This document shows, one piece after another, positions 35,346-43,418 of a stretch of DNA of 64,000 nucleotides. The DNA lies in NCBI GenBank assembly GCA_039817415.1, contig JBCBVV010000029.1, positions 1-64,000 on the forward strand, written 5' to 3'. Under the pieces are notes generated by a model. The model was not told where the DNA came from and made no database searches. It was given only the letters and a program-made list of their open reading frames with translations. The translations under genes and the position numbers were made by a program. Numbering within the stretch: position 1 is the stretch's first letter; each line of letters begins with the position of its first letter. This DNA comes from JALEFZ01 sp039817415. Its GTDB lineage: Bacteria > Bacteroidota > Bacteroidia > J057.

Positions 35346-36107
35346 TCATTTAACAAGAATGAACAAGGCCGAAAAGACCGTAATGGCGATGATTAGCCTT
35401 CTATATACGCGCTCGGAAAATAACTTCACGATGAAAATTCCCAATAAACCTCCCATGATAATGATGGGGAGGAGATAGAGATCCAAGACAAAACTATTTA
35501 TGCTCATCGTCTTCCATACGAAGAGATGAAAGGGAACTTTAACCAAGTTGATGATAAAGAAAAACCAAGCCCCTGTCCCAATAAATTGGTCTTTAGGGAG
35601 TCTCATCGAAAGCAGGTAAACCGACATAACTGGACCGGCAAAGTTACCCACCATGGTCGTAAAACCTCCTAAAAATCCCATCAAGGCTGCGAACCAAGGA
35701 TAATCTGGAATGACTTCTGATTTCTGAAATTCCAATACGATCATAATGGCAGCTCCGCCCAGGATGATCCCTCCCATGATGTAGCCAAAGACTGTTTCAG
35801 ACACATAGCCTCCCACAAGTACGCCTACCACGATACCTACCATGGTCCAGGGAAGGAGTTTGATGATGTAGTTCCAACTGGCAATCTTTCTGTAGTAAAT
35901 GACGGCTAATATATCTGCAAAAATGAGGAGCGGAACCAATACACCGGTAGATTGCTTGTCCCCAAACAGGAAAGCCATGATCAGTACTACGGCAGGGTAT
36001 CCCACCCCAAAACCCGTTTTTGACATACCGATGAATATGGCAGCAAGCGCCAAAAGGACCCAATCCCAGCCATCTAGCGCAAAAAGATTATTCAGTTCTT
36101 CCAGCAT
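35346..36107 (-). CDS. TauE/SafE-family membrane exporter
   Basis: 253 residues, about eight membrane segments in two related halves. The first half has AIFIGMSKTGFGVGYPAVVL, the second GFLGGFTTMVGNFAGPVMS; the repeated Gly-rich motifs define the family, which moves sulfite, sulfoacetate or other organic anions. The substrate is unknown. It starts 4 bp after the HD-hydrolase gene, so the two form a leftward operon. Confidence 0.92.
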   Translation of the reverse strand: MLEELNNLFALDGWDWVLLALAAIFIGMSKTGFGVGYPAVVLIMAFLFGDKQSTGVLVPLLIFADILAVIYYRKIASWNYIIKLLPWTMVGIVVGVLVGGYVSETVFGYIMGGIILGGAAIMIVLEFQKSEVIPDYPWFAALMGFLGGFTTMVGNFAGPVMSVYLLSMRLPKDQFIGTGAWFFFIINLVKVPFHLFVWKTMSINSFVLDLYLLPIIIMGGLLGIFIVKLFSERVYRRLIIAITVFSALFILVK

Positions 36108-36111
36108 AGGG

Positions 36112-37374
36112 TTAGCTTAGGCTCGCAACTAATTCTTCTTTGAGCATTTCTTCGGGACAACAGTAATAATACTTCACAACAGGAGTGGCGAGGGCATGAA
36201 TATTAGGGAGGTCAGTTGCCTCCGACAAGTCCTTCAGTTCACCTCCTTTTTGACGAATAAGGATAGGCTCTTGGCTATTTTCCACATAGGGTTGGTTGGA
36301 TACCTTGCCCGTAAAAATATAGTAGGCAGCATCTTCTTCTGAGATATTCCACCTGTCAGACAAGACTTTCCTCTGCTTAAGAACCAAATCCTCATCAAAG
36401 GGTGTGTTTTTCATTCTGATCTTCAGGAGTTGACGAGATTGGATTCTTTTGCATAAATCTGACAGGACCCGATCGGAAGAAGCTTGCCATTTTTTGATAG
36501 AAAACTCAACGTCATTGTCATCAAGTGCAATGTAGCGGTTGAGTACTTCCTTGTTCAATTCTTCTGGAGAAATATGGTTGTGGAAGAAAAAGCCGAGGTT
36601 TTCATCTAGGTAAATGTCTTTTCCAGCCTCTACCAAGCTACGGGCCCGCTTCAGAATATTGACGATCATATATTCAGCGGCCATGGCTGCCTTGTGTAGG
36701 TAAACCTGCCAATACATTAACCTTCTTGCCAGGATGAACTTTTCTAGCGAATAAATCCCTTTATCCTCACATACCAGAATGCCTTTATGGACATTTAGAA
36801 TTTTGATGATACGATCGATTCCAACAATTCCTTCAGCTACTCCCGTGAAAAAACTATCCCTGATCAAGTAATCCATTCTATCCATGTCCAATTGACCGGA
36901 AACCAGTTGGTGGAAGAAGGGCCTTTCGTATTTTCCCTCAAACATGTCAATGGCCATATCCAATTTTCCTCGGAACTGCTTGTTGAGGTTATTCATCAAA
37001 GCTAAGCTCATTTGCTCATGATGCATTCCTCGGATAATAACATGTTCCAAAGCATGGGAGAAAGGACCATGGCCTACATCATGGAGGAGAATCGCGACTT
37101 GCGCAGCTTTGTATTCTTGCTTGGAGATGTCCACTTTCTTCCGCTTAAGAACCTCGAGTGCCTGGCGCATCAAGTGCATGGCACCTAAGGCGTGGTTAAA
37201 TCGCGTATGAACAGCACCGGGATAGACCAAGGAGGATTGCCCCAATTGTTTGATTCTTCTCAAGCGTTGGAAGGTAGGGGTATCTATCAAATTAAGGATC
37301 AGTCCACGAGGGATTTCGATAAATCCATGAACCGGATCATTGATGATCTTTGGGGCCTTACTCGTCTTTGTCAA
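36112..37374 (-). CDS. HD-domain phosphohydrolase (dGTPase-like)
   Basis: 420 residues. The HD motifs are present: TRFNHALGAMHLM (first His), LLHDVGHGPFSHALEH (His-Asp) and MDRMDYLIRDSFFTG (last Asp). The N-terminus KIINDPVHGFIEIPRGLI is typical of this branch of HD proteins related to SAMHD1 and dGTP triphosphohydrolases. Its activity, on dNTPs or other nucleotides, cannot be settled by sequence. It is first in the operon with the TauE-like gene. Confidence 0.92.
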   Translation of the reverse strand: MTKTSKAPKIINDPVHGFIEIPRGLILNLIDTPTFQRLRRIKQLGQSSLVYPGAVHTRFNHALGAMHLMRQALEVLKRKKVDISKQEYKAAQVAILLHDVGHGPFSHALEHVIIRGMHHEQMSLALMNNLNKQFRGKLDMAIDMFEGKYERPFFHQLVSGQLDMDRMDYLIRDSFFTGVAEGIVGIDRIIKILNVHKGILVCEDKGIYSLEKFILARRLMYWQVYLHKAAMAAEYMIVNILKRARSLVEAGKDIYLDENLGFFFHNHISPEELNKEVLNRYIALDDNDVEFSIKKWQASSDRVLSDLCKRIQSRQLLKIRMKNTPFDEDLVLKQRKVLSDRWNISEEDAAYYIFTGKVSNQPYVENSQEPILIRQKGGELKDLSEATDLPNIHALATPVVKYYYCCPEEMLKEELVASLS

Positions 37375-37573
37375 TGTTATCAGATTTGTCCCAAGTTAAG
37401 GATAAGAGCTGAATTTCAGGAAGATTATCGCTATTCACCTGAAAAAAACACCTCAAAAAGCCTCATCAAAGTTGACAACTTTGAGCAAAGTCTAATTGCT
37501 GTAATGATCAAGAGAAAAGGAATAGGGAATAGGAGCGATTTATGTCAATTTTTGGATTAAATCCATTGTTCTC

Positions 37574-38425
37574 ATGAAACCATCGCACAACCATAAAACT
37601 TCTCCCTCTCAAAGGCTTGGAAGAAAAAGCTGGATGAAGGTAGGAGGCGTTTTGTTAGCTTCTTGTGTACTTTTCTTTTTTACGCAGCATCAGCCAGAGG
37701 GACTTCAAACCGTTTCGAATCAAACCGAGGCCAGTAAGTTGGCCCAAGAAGAAGGGAAAAATTGTTTGGTTTTCTTCGTTACGCCCTATTGTTATCCATG
37801 TCAATTGCTGCAAGAGGACCTTGTCCAGCATCCCGAAATAACAGCCCTTCTTAACGACCATTTTGTCATGTACGAAGTTGATGGTTCCCAAAAATATACG
37901 GGTGGGAAGGAGCTCGCAGAGCGATACAATATCAAATCCTTTCCCTCTCAAATCATTACCAATGCTAAAGGGGAACTTCTGTACGAAATACCTAGCACCT
38001 TGAGTCTGAACGGTTGGAAGGACCTACTCGGCTTATTGGAAAAAAATGAAGGATTTGCACAACATGAGCTTGATGTGCTTCCTCCAAAGAGACATGAAGA
38101 GGAAATGGGCTTGATATTTAGGCGAGCAAGAAGTTGGGCTGAATGTAAGGAGATCGTTTCCTACCTGGAATCTAACTGGAAGGAAGAAATATGGATCAAT
38201 CCGGCTGGGGGTAGCAAATACGAAGTTGTTTTAGGAAGGTATCAGCAGGAATCAGAGGCGAAAGCAACCAAGAGGTTCCTTAAGATTTGGGAGGGGGAAA
38301 AGACAAAGTTGGTCCGTCTTCCTAGCAGGCCGTTGAAGCTAAATTTGAAGCGTCTGTCGCTACCTTCCTCTCAAATGGAAGAATCTGAAGAATGGCAGAC
38401 TTATTCAGAAGCGAATCAGCTTTAG
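37574..38425 (+). CDS. Thioredoxin-fold protein with C-terminal SPOR-like domain
   Basis: 283 residues. A membrane segment at about 22-40 (VGGVLLASCVLFFF) anchors it. About 50-155 is a thioredoxin domain with FFVTPYCYPCQLLQ (CxxC as CYPC) and the cis-Pro loop KSFPSQIIT. After a linker, KYEVVLGRYQQESEAKATKR (about 215-240) has the pattern of a SPOR peptidoglycan-binding repeat. The combination suggests a periplasmic redox protein held near the cell wall. Its last 21 bp overlap the convergent gene. Confidence 0.82.
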   Translation: MKPSHNHKTSPSQRLGRKSWMKVGGVLLASCVLFFFTQHQPEGLQTVSNQTEASKLAQEEGKNCLVFFVTPYCYPCQLLQEDLVQHPEITALLNDHFVMYEVDGSQKYTGGKELAERYNIKSFPSQIITNAKGELLYEIPSTLSLNGWKDLLGLLEKNEGFAQHELDVLPPKRHEEEMGLIFRRARSWAECKEIVSYLESNWKEEIWINPAGGSKYEVVLGRYQQESEAKATKRFLKIWEGEKTKLVRLPSRPLKLNLKRLSLPSSQMEESEEWQTYSEANQL

Positions 38426-38764
38426 GCGAAAATAGGTATGGGGATAGGTAGGCAAACTTAAGTTTTTGCCATCCTCAACCTCTACCCAGAGGCCAACGGG
38501 AAGTTTATCCTCTGCTTTTAGTTCGAGACGGCATAAAAAGGAATAGCCGCTAGGATTTTCTCTGGCATATTCGGGCATCACTTGATAGCCTGAGAGTAGG
38601 ATGGGGTAGTCCATGCTTTGCCCTAGTCTAAGGGTATCCATAGAGATGGGCGCAAAGGCAAATTTATGGGAGTAATCTTCTGGGGTGGCCAGTTGTAAGT
38701 CTTGGGCGGTAAGACTGAAGGAAGTACCCATTATCCCAATCAATAATCCTATTACTTTCTTCAT
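38405..38764 (-). CDS. Small exported protein of unknown function
   Basis: 119 residues with a signal peptide (residues 1-20, ending LTAQ). The mature part has repeated aromatic/beta patterns (LSGYQVMPEYARENPSGYSF) and no known motif. Its 3' end overlaps the thioredoxin-SPOR gene by 21 bp on the opposite strand. Family not recognised. Confidence 0.72.
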   Translation of the reverse strand: MKKVIGLLIGIMGTSFSLTAQDLQLATPEDYSHKFAFAPISMDTLRLGQSMDYPILLSGYQVMPEYARENPSGYSFLCRLELKAEDKLPVGLWVEVEDGKNLSLPTYPHTYFRLKLIRF

Positions 38765-38815
38765 ATAACAACATACTCAATTATCAGCAAATTGTTGTCG
38801 CCTTAAAGACCAGAT

Positions 38816-38850
38816 AAAATACAAAAGGCAGGACAATACGTCCTGCCTTT
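38816..38850 (-). terminator. Terminator of the DUF2911 gene
   Basis: 11-bp perfect stem AAAGGCAGGAC (38824-38834) with GTCCTGCCTTT (38840-38850), loop AATAC, followed leftward by TTTTGTATTTT. Confidence 0.85.
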
Positions 38851-38871
38851 CTTTTGGTCTTCAAGGAAGAA

Positions 38872-39714
38872 TTACTTTCCTCCTTTGATGATTCCTTTGT
38901 TGATCTTAACGTAGTCCATGTTTCCAGCTTTTTCTGCCATTTCCATGGCCTTCTTAGCTGTAGAAACAGCTTCATCGCGCTTGTCCATTTTGTCAAGGAT
39001 TCTTGCTTTCCAAGTCGCTACCCAATAAGCTTCAGGTCTCATGTCAGCAGCCTTGCTGATCCACTTAAGTGCCTGATCCATATCCTTGTCATTGTTGTAA
39101 TAGTATAAAGCAGATGCGTAGAAGTCATTGGCAGAAGGACCAGCCATGGTACGCTCAATGCTAGCCATGACATCCTTGTCAGTATCAATCTTCATAGGGA
39201 TAACCACAGCAGTCTGATCCCAAGCCAATACAAGGTCAGCAGATGCATCGCGTAGATTGTCTACGAAAATCATGAAAGACTCCATCTTTGTATCCATCAT
39301 GTTAGGCTTAACAGTGGAGCGGTGAACTTCCGTATCTGTAGAGTATTTTGCTACATTACCACCGATAGACAGGTCAGTGTTTAGCATAACAGTCCAGCTA
39401 TCCTTTCCAGGAATAGTGTACATAGCGTAAGTACCTGCTTTTACTTCTTTTCCATTGAAGTTGATGTCTTTGCTAAAAGTAACTTTTGTCGCACGGTTTG
39501 CACCGGTACGCCAGATTTTGTCGAAAGGAACAAGGTCTCCAAAGACTGTTCTTCCTTTTACACCTGGGCGAGAGTACTCAAGTGTAACTGTGCTCATGCC
39601 AACAGCTTGCTCCATTTTTACAGATGGGCTGGGAGCTGGAGTCTGAACCTGAGCCTGTAGCGTCATTGCCGCTAGCACGATGGCTCCAATTGTAAGCAAT
39701 ACTTGTTTCATCAT
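38872..39714 (-). CDS. Exported DUF2911 domain protein
   Basis: 280 residues. Signal peptide 1-21 (LQAQ). About 30-180 is DUF2911, with VTLEYSRPGVKGRTVFGDLV, WRTGANRATKVTF and AGTYAMYTIPG. The C-terminal third holds helical TPR-like repeats (KWISKAADMRPEAYW). The family is frequent in Bacteroidota and has no defined activity. The gene has its own strong terminator and a 434-bp region upstream. Confidence 0.92.
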   Translation of the reverse strand: MMKQVLLTIGAIVLAAMTLQAQVQTPAPSPSVKMEQAVGMSTVTLEYSRPGVKGRTVFGDLVPFDKIWRTGANRATKVTFSKDINFNGKEVKAGTYAMYTIPGKDSWTVMLNTDLSIGGNVAKYSTDTEVHRSTVKPNMMDTKMESFMIFVDNLRDASADLVLAWDQTAVVIPMKIDTDKDVMASIERTMAGPSANDFYASALYYYNNDKDMDQALKWISKAADMRPEAYWVATWKARILDKMDKRDEAVSTAKKAMEMAEKAGNMDYVKINKGIIKGGK

Positions 39715-40148
39715 AGTAAATTAGACGTTGATAGTTTCTGAATTGTGAAATGTCAATGTATACCTGGATTAATCTTAGGCCAATACGCCCAGATTGAGCC
39801 GATTTTTGTATTTTGGCATGAACATAGGAAATCAAGTCACAAAGGACAAATGATCGATTTTGTATGTAAGATCAGTGTCTCAATGTTGGCTTTTTGGGAA
39901 GATTGACCTTAAACGCGAAATCTTTGGCTTGGTTTATGCGGCCGAATATTCAGGAAAACAGGAAGATTCCTCTATCCTAATGAACATGAGGCCGAAAATA
40001 TTGAGTTTTTTATTTTGTAAAAGTCGGGTAGCCAACGCAAAAAACAATAAAAGATTCAAGGTCTGTTAGGACGGTCTTTAATCAGCACAAAACAAGGAAA
40101 GACAAGCGACAAACAACACTATAAGGAAAACCAACCTTTGTCACCTGT
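39715..40148. other. 434-bp intergenic region
   Basis: Divergent region between the DUF2911 gene and the TPR kinase. AT-rich; no convincing coding frame, RNA gene or clear -33/-7 pair was seen. It must contain promoters for both genes. Confidence 0.4.
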
Positions 40149-42287
40149 ATGAGAATCTGGAGAATTGCATGGGGATTGCTCACCATCTGGCTGTCAGTAC
40201 AACAGCTCGCAGCAGACCCCTTAGACGTGGACAGTTTGAAGAGGATGATCGCTATCCAGAATGAGGAGCAGCGCCCTTTGGCCCTTATGGCTTCCTACAA
40301 AGAGTTGGGATTGTACTACTATGAGTACAACAACAATGAGGATGCCCTATTTTGTTTTCAGACAGGACTTGAACTTGCGCAGCGCTTGGAGGATTACCAA
40401 ATGGAGTTCTTCTTCCTGCACTACATAGGGGCGATGTTCTACAATCCCGGAGACGATTACAACCAATCACTCGAAAACTTACTGAGGGCAGAAAAAATCG
40501 CCAATCGGGTCAGGAGCATTGATAGTACCGAACGAGTCAGAAACTATGTGAAGATTGCCGAGGTTTTTAATACCATGGGCAATTTCGAAAAGGCCCTCGA
40601 ATACAACCTAGAGGCACGTGAGCTTGCCGAGGAAATCAAGGATACCGCTAGTTTGGCCCTTTCTTCCAGGATTTTTGGTGTGATCTATTGGGGACAGAAC
40701 AAGTACGACGAAGCCCTTCGTAATTTCAGGATGTCTCTTGACCTTCACCAACAACTGCAACAATCTGATCAGCTGTCGGCCATGGAGGCCCGCGAAAATG
40801 GGATCAATTACTACACGACTTTGGCCTCTATTGGTGTATCCTACCTGTTACGTTCAGATTCTTTGGACAAGGCAAAATACTTTATCGATCGCTCCCATCG
40901 AATTGCAGACTCCTTAGAACACTCCTACGGGAAAGCATATTCTGAAGCCCTCATGGGGAATTATTACCAGAAGCGAAAGGATTATGATGAAGCTTTGGTC
41001 CACATGAAGGAGGCCGTTTCTATGGTAGAAAGGTTGAAACTCAAGCGAGAGTTAGTCCTGTTTACCATTAGGATGGCGGATTTGTACATGCTTAAGAAGC
41101 AAAACAAGAAGGCAGGAGAAGTTCTAAGAAATGCAGAACAAATCGCTGAAAACCTTAATTCTCCCAACTTATTGAGGAATATCTATTATTCGAAGTCAAG
41201 AGTTTATGAAAAGGAGGGGAATATTCAGCTTGCCTACGTTTACTTCAAAAAATACCACCAATTGAAAGATTCTTTGACAGACGTTGAAGGTATTTCGCAG
41301 TTAGCCAAGGTGGAACAACAGTTTGTGGTAGACGAAAAGGATAAAGAGATTGAGGACCTCCAGAAAGCGCAGAAAAGTAGCAATCGCCTGATGGTTTGGC
41401 TGGCCTTCTTCCTTGCTATTTTCTTCTTGGGAGTAATTATCGCATTAGGTTACCAACGTAACAAACAGCTTCTCGACCTCAACCAAATCCTCGAGCAGAA
41501 GAATGACGAGATTCGTAGGCAGAACGAACGCCTAGCTAGTTCTAACGAAGACTTGAGGCAGTTTGCCCATGTAAGCTCCCACGACTTAAGGGAGCCACTA
41601 AGATCGATTGGATGTTTTGCCTCCCTTCTGAAAAATAAGCACTATGATCAGATAGATGAGGAATCCAATGAGTTTATTGACTTCATTGTACAGGGAGTAG
41701 ATCGAATGGACAAGCTGTTATCTGACTTACTTGCTTATTCAGTTGTAGGGATTTTTCAGACAGATTACGAAGAGGTCGATATCAATTACATGATTACTGA
41801 TATCATTGGTAAACTGAAAAAGGAAAAAGGCTCAGCAGGTGTGAAAATCAAATTGAGTGGCTTGCCTATTATCCAGGCGAATAAGGGGCAAATCACACAG
41901 CTTTTCCAACATCTGATTGACAATGCCATCAAATTCAGAAGTGATAAATTTCCGCAAATTGAGATTCGGGCTGAAAAACGAGGACGGAAATATCTCTTTT
42001 CTGTGGAGGACAATGGAATTGGAATGGAAAAGGAATACAAGGAAAAGATATTCGGACTATTCCTTCGCCTACACAATAGAAAGTCTCAATACCAAGGTAC
42101 GGGCGTGGGATTGTCTATTTGTAAAAAGATCGTCGAGCAGCATAAGGGTCGAATTTGGATCGATTCTGAACCTGGAGTCGGTACTACGGTATTTTTTACG
42201 CTTCCTGAAAATCCTGAAGAAGTAACTTCCATCAATACCCCATTAGACAAACGAATCAATCGTTGGGAGGGAGTTCAGATAAACTAA
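40149..42287 (+). CDS. TPR-containing sensor histidine kinase
   Basis: 712 residues. Signal peptide about 1-22, then a periplasmic array of TPR repeats to about residue 405 (for example FNTMGNFEKALEYNLEARE). One membrane segment follows at about 415-435 (MVWLAFFLAIFFLGVIIAL), then a coiled coil, the HisKA domain with the phospho-His in HVSSHDLREPLRS, and a HATPase domain with the N box LIDNAIKF, VEDNGIGM and GTGVGLSICKKIVEQH. No receiver domain or response regulator is adjacent, so it is an orphan. Such TPR kinases are widespread in Bacteroidota; the input signal is unknown. Confidence 0.93.
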   Translation: MRIWRIAWGLLTIWLSVQQLAADPLDVDSLKRMIAIQNEEQRPLALMASYKELGLYYYEYNNNEDALFCFQTGLELAQRLEDYQMEFFFLHYIGAMFYNPGDDYNQSLENLLRAEKIANRVRSIDSTERVRNYVKIAEVFNTMGNFEKALEYNLEARELAEEIKDTASLALSSRIFGVIYWGQNKYDEALRNFRMSLDLHQQLQQSDQLSAMEARENGINYYTTLASIGVSYLLRSDSLDKAKYFIDRSHRIADSLEHSYGKAYSEALMGNYYQKRKDYDEALVHMKEAVSMVERLKLKRELVLFTIRMADLYMLKKQNKKAGEVLRNAEQIAENLNSPNLLRNIYYSKSRVYEKEGNIQLAYVYFKKYHQLKDSLTDVEGISQLAKVEQQFVVDEKDKEIEDLQKAQKSSNRLMVWLAFFLAIFFLGVIIALGYQRNKQLLDLNQILEQKNDEIRRQNERLASSNEDLRQFAHVSSHDLREPLRSIGCFASLLKNKHYDQIDEESNEFIDFIVQGVDRMDKLLSDLLAYSVVGIFQTDYEEVDINYMITDIIGKLKKEKGSAGVKIKLSGLPIIQANKGQITQLFQHLIDNAIKFRSDKFPQIEIRAEKRGRKYLFSVEDNGIGMEKEYKEKIFGLFLRLHNRKSQYQGTGVGLSICKKIVEQHKGRIWIDSEPGVGTTVFFTLPENPEEVTSINTPLDKRINRWEGVQIN

Positions 42288-42385
42288 GATGCCTTCATTT
42301 CTGCTAGCTAAGGGGAAAAATTCGTTTATTGGTTAACAATGAGGCTTACAGCTGGTTCTGTGAGTAGAGATTAAGCAATAAATAC

Positions 42386-42925
42386 ATGAATACCCCCAAG
42401 TTAGAACGTATTTATCGCAGGTTTCAACGGCACTTCCATATTTGGGTAGAATCCCTACATCACTACAGTGAGGAAGAGTTTAATTTTCAACCTGATGAGA
42501 ATTCCTGGTCTTTAGGGCAGGTTTACTACCACCTTTTGGTTACCTCAAAAGGAATCCTCAACCAATATATCCCCGATTGTTTAACGCAGCTTGAGAATCT
42601 TTCTGAAAAGAAAAGTACTACAGGTACCTATTTATTTTTGCTAGGAAAATTCCCGCCCATCAAAGCCCAATACAAGGGTACACCACCCCCCAGTTCAGTA
42701 AATATCGAGGAGATTCGTCAGGAATTTCCTACCATCAACAAGTGGATGATGCAGCGTATGGTTGAATTAGACCACAGTGAAGGAAGTGGGAAAAGGCATC
42801 ATTTTACCCTAGGGTATCTGAGTGCTTATGAATGGTTCCAATTTGTTGAGATGCATTTCCACCATCATTTGAGGCAGAAAAAGAGGATTGAAGAGCAATT
42901 CCCCAAGATGAATTACAGCAGCTGA
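42386..42925 (+). CDS. DinB-like protein
   Basis: 179 residues. The opening NTPKLERIYRRFQRHFHIWVE and PDENSWSLGQVYYHLLVTS match the DinB/YfiT four-helix family, which usually binds a metal through three His. Candidate ligands are His in YYHLL and the late FVEMHFHHHL. The substrate is unknown. It overlaps the next, convergent DinB-like gene by 13 bp. Confidence 0.82.
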   Translation: MNTPKLERIYRRFQRHFHIWVESLHHYSEEEFNFQPDENSWSLGQVYYHLLVTSKGILNQYIPDCLTQLENLSEKKSTTGTYLFLLGKFPPIKAQYKGTPPPSSVNIEEIRQEFPTINKWMMQRMVELDHSEGSGKRHHFTLGYLSAYEWFQFVEMHFHHHLRQKKRIEEQFPKMNYSS

Positions 42926-43380
42926 TTTTTTAGGCAAATGGCCGTTCCGAGGTGCATACTTTCATGCACATTGTTGAAATGGATGGCATCGTGAATGCTG
43001 GAAAGTTCTAGTCCGAAACTGGTCCCATAGGTTTTATAGGTCTGAAATATGTCAGCCGCTAAGTCCTTTTCAAATGTATCTAAGCAACTAACTGCCCATT
43101 CTTTCAATTGGTTGTAAGCAGCCTCATCAACATGTCCTACAGGTTTTGTCCCTTTTCTATATGCATCAATAATGGCATCAGGTACCAAAGTATCCATGCC
43201 AGCCAGCCTATAACACAATAATTGTTGCGTGACAATGATGTGCCCATAATTCCAAATGAGGTTGTTGTTGAATCCCTGGGGAATGTGATTCAATTGGTCA
43301 ATGGAAAACTGATCCAGAATTTTCAGAAAATTTCTTCTGCATTGCCTGGTGGCTTCGATTTGGAAACGGGTATGTGTCAT
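42913..43380 (-). CDS. DinB-like protein
   Basis: 155 residues, another DinB-fold protein on the opposite strand. NNLIWNYGHIIVTQQLL and the C-terminal NNVHESMHLGTAI contain the three-His metal site (GH, VHESMH). It is not closely similar to its neighbour, so they are probably not recent duplicates. Function unknown; a thiol- or metal-dependent transferase role is common in the fold. Confidence 0.85.
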   Translation of the reverse strand: MTHTRFQIEATRQCRRNFLKILDQFSIDQLNHIPQGFNNNLIWNYGHIIVTQQLLCYRLAGMDTLVPDAIIDAYRKGTKPVGHVDEAAYNQLKEWAVSCLDTFEKDLAADIFQTYKTYGTSFGLELSSIHDAIHFNNVHESMHLGTAICLKNQLL

Positions 43381-43418
43381 GTCAGCGATTTTTGTAGTCT
43401 TCTTTGGCCTAATGTAGC

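Noticed and set aside
39860..40069. Possible small gene upstream of the histidine kinase
   Set aside because: Low-complexity basic sequence, no recognisable motif, no start context; more likely a chance frame in an AT-rich promoter region.
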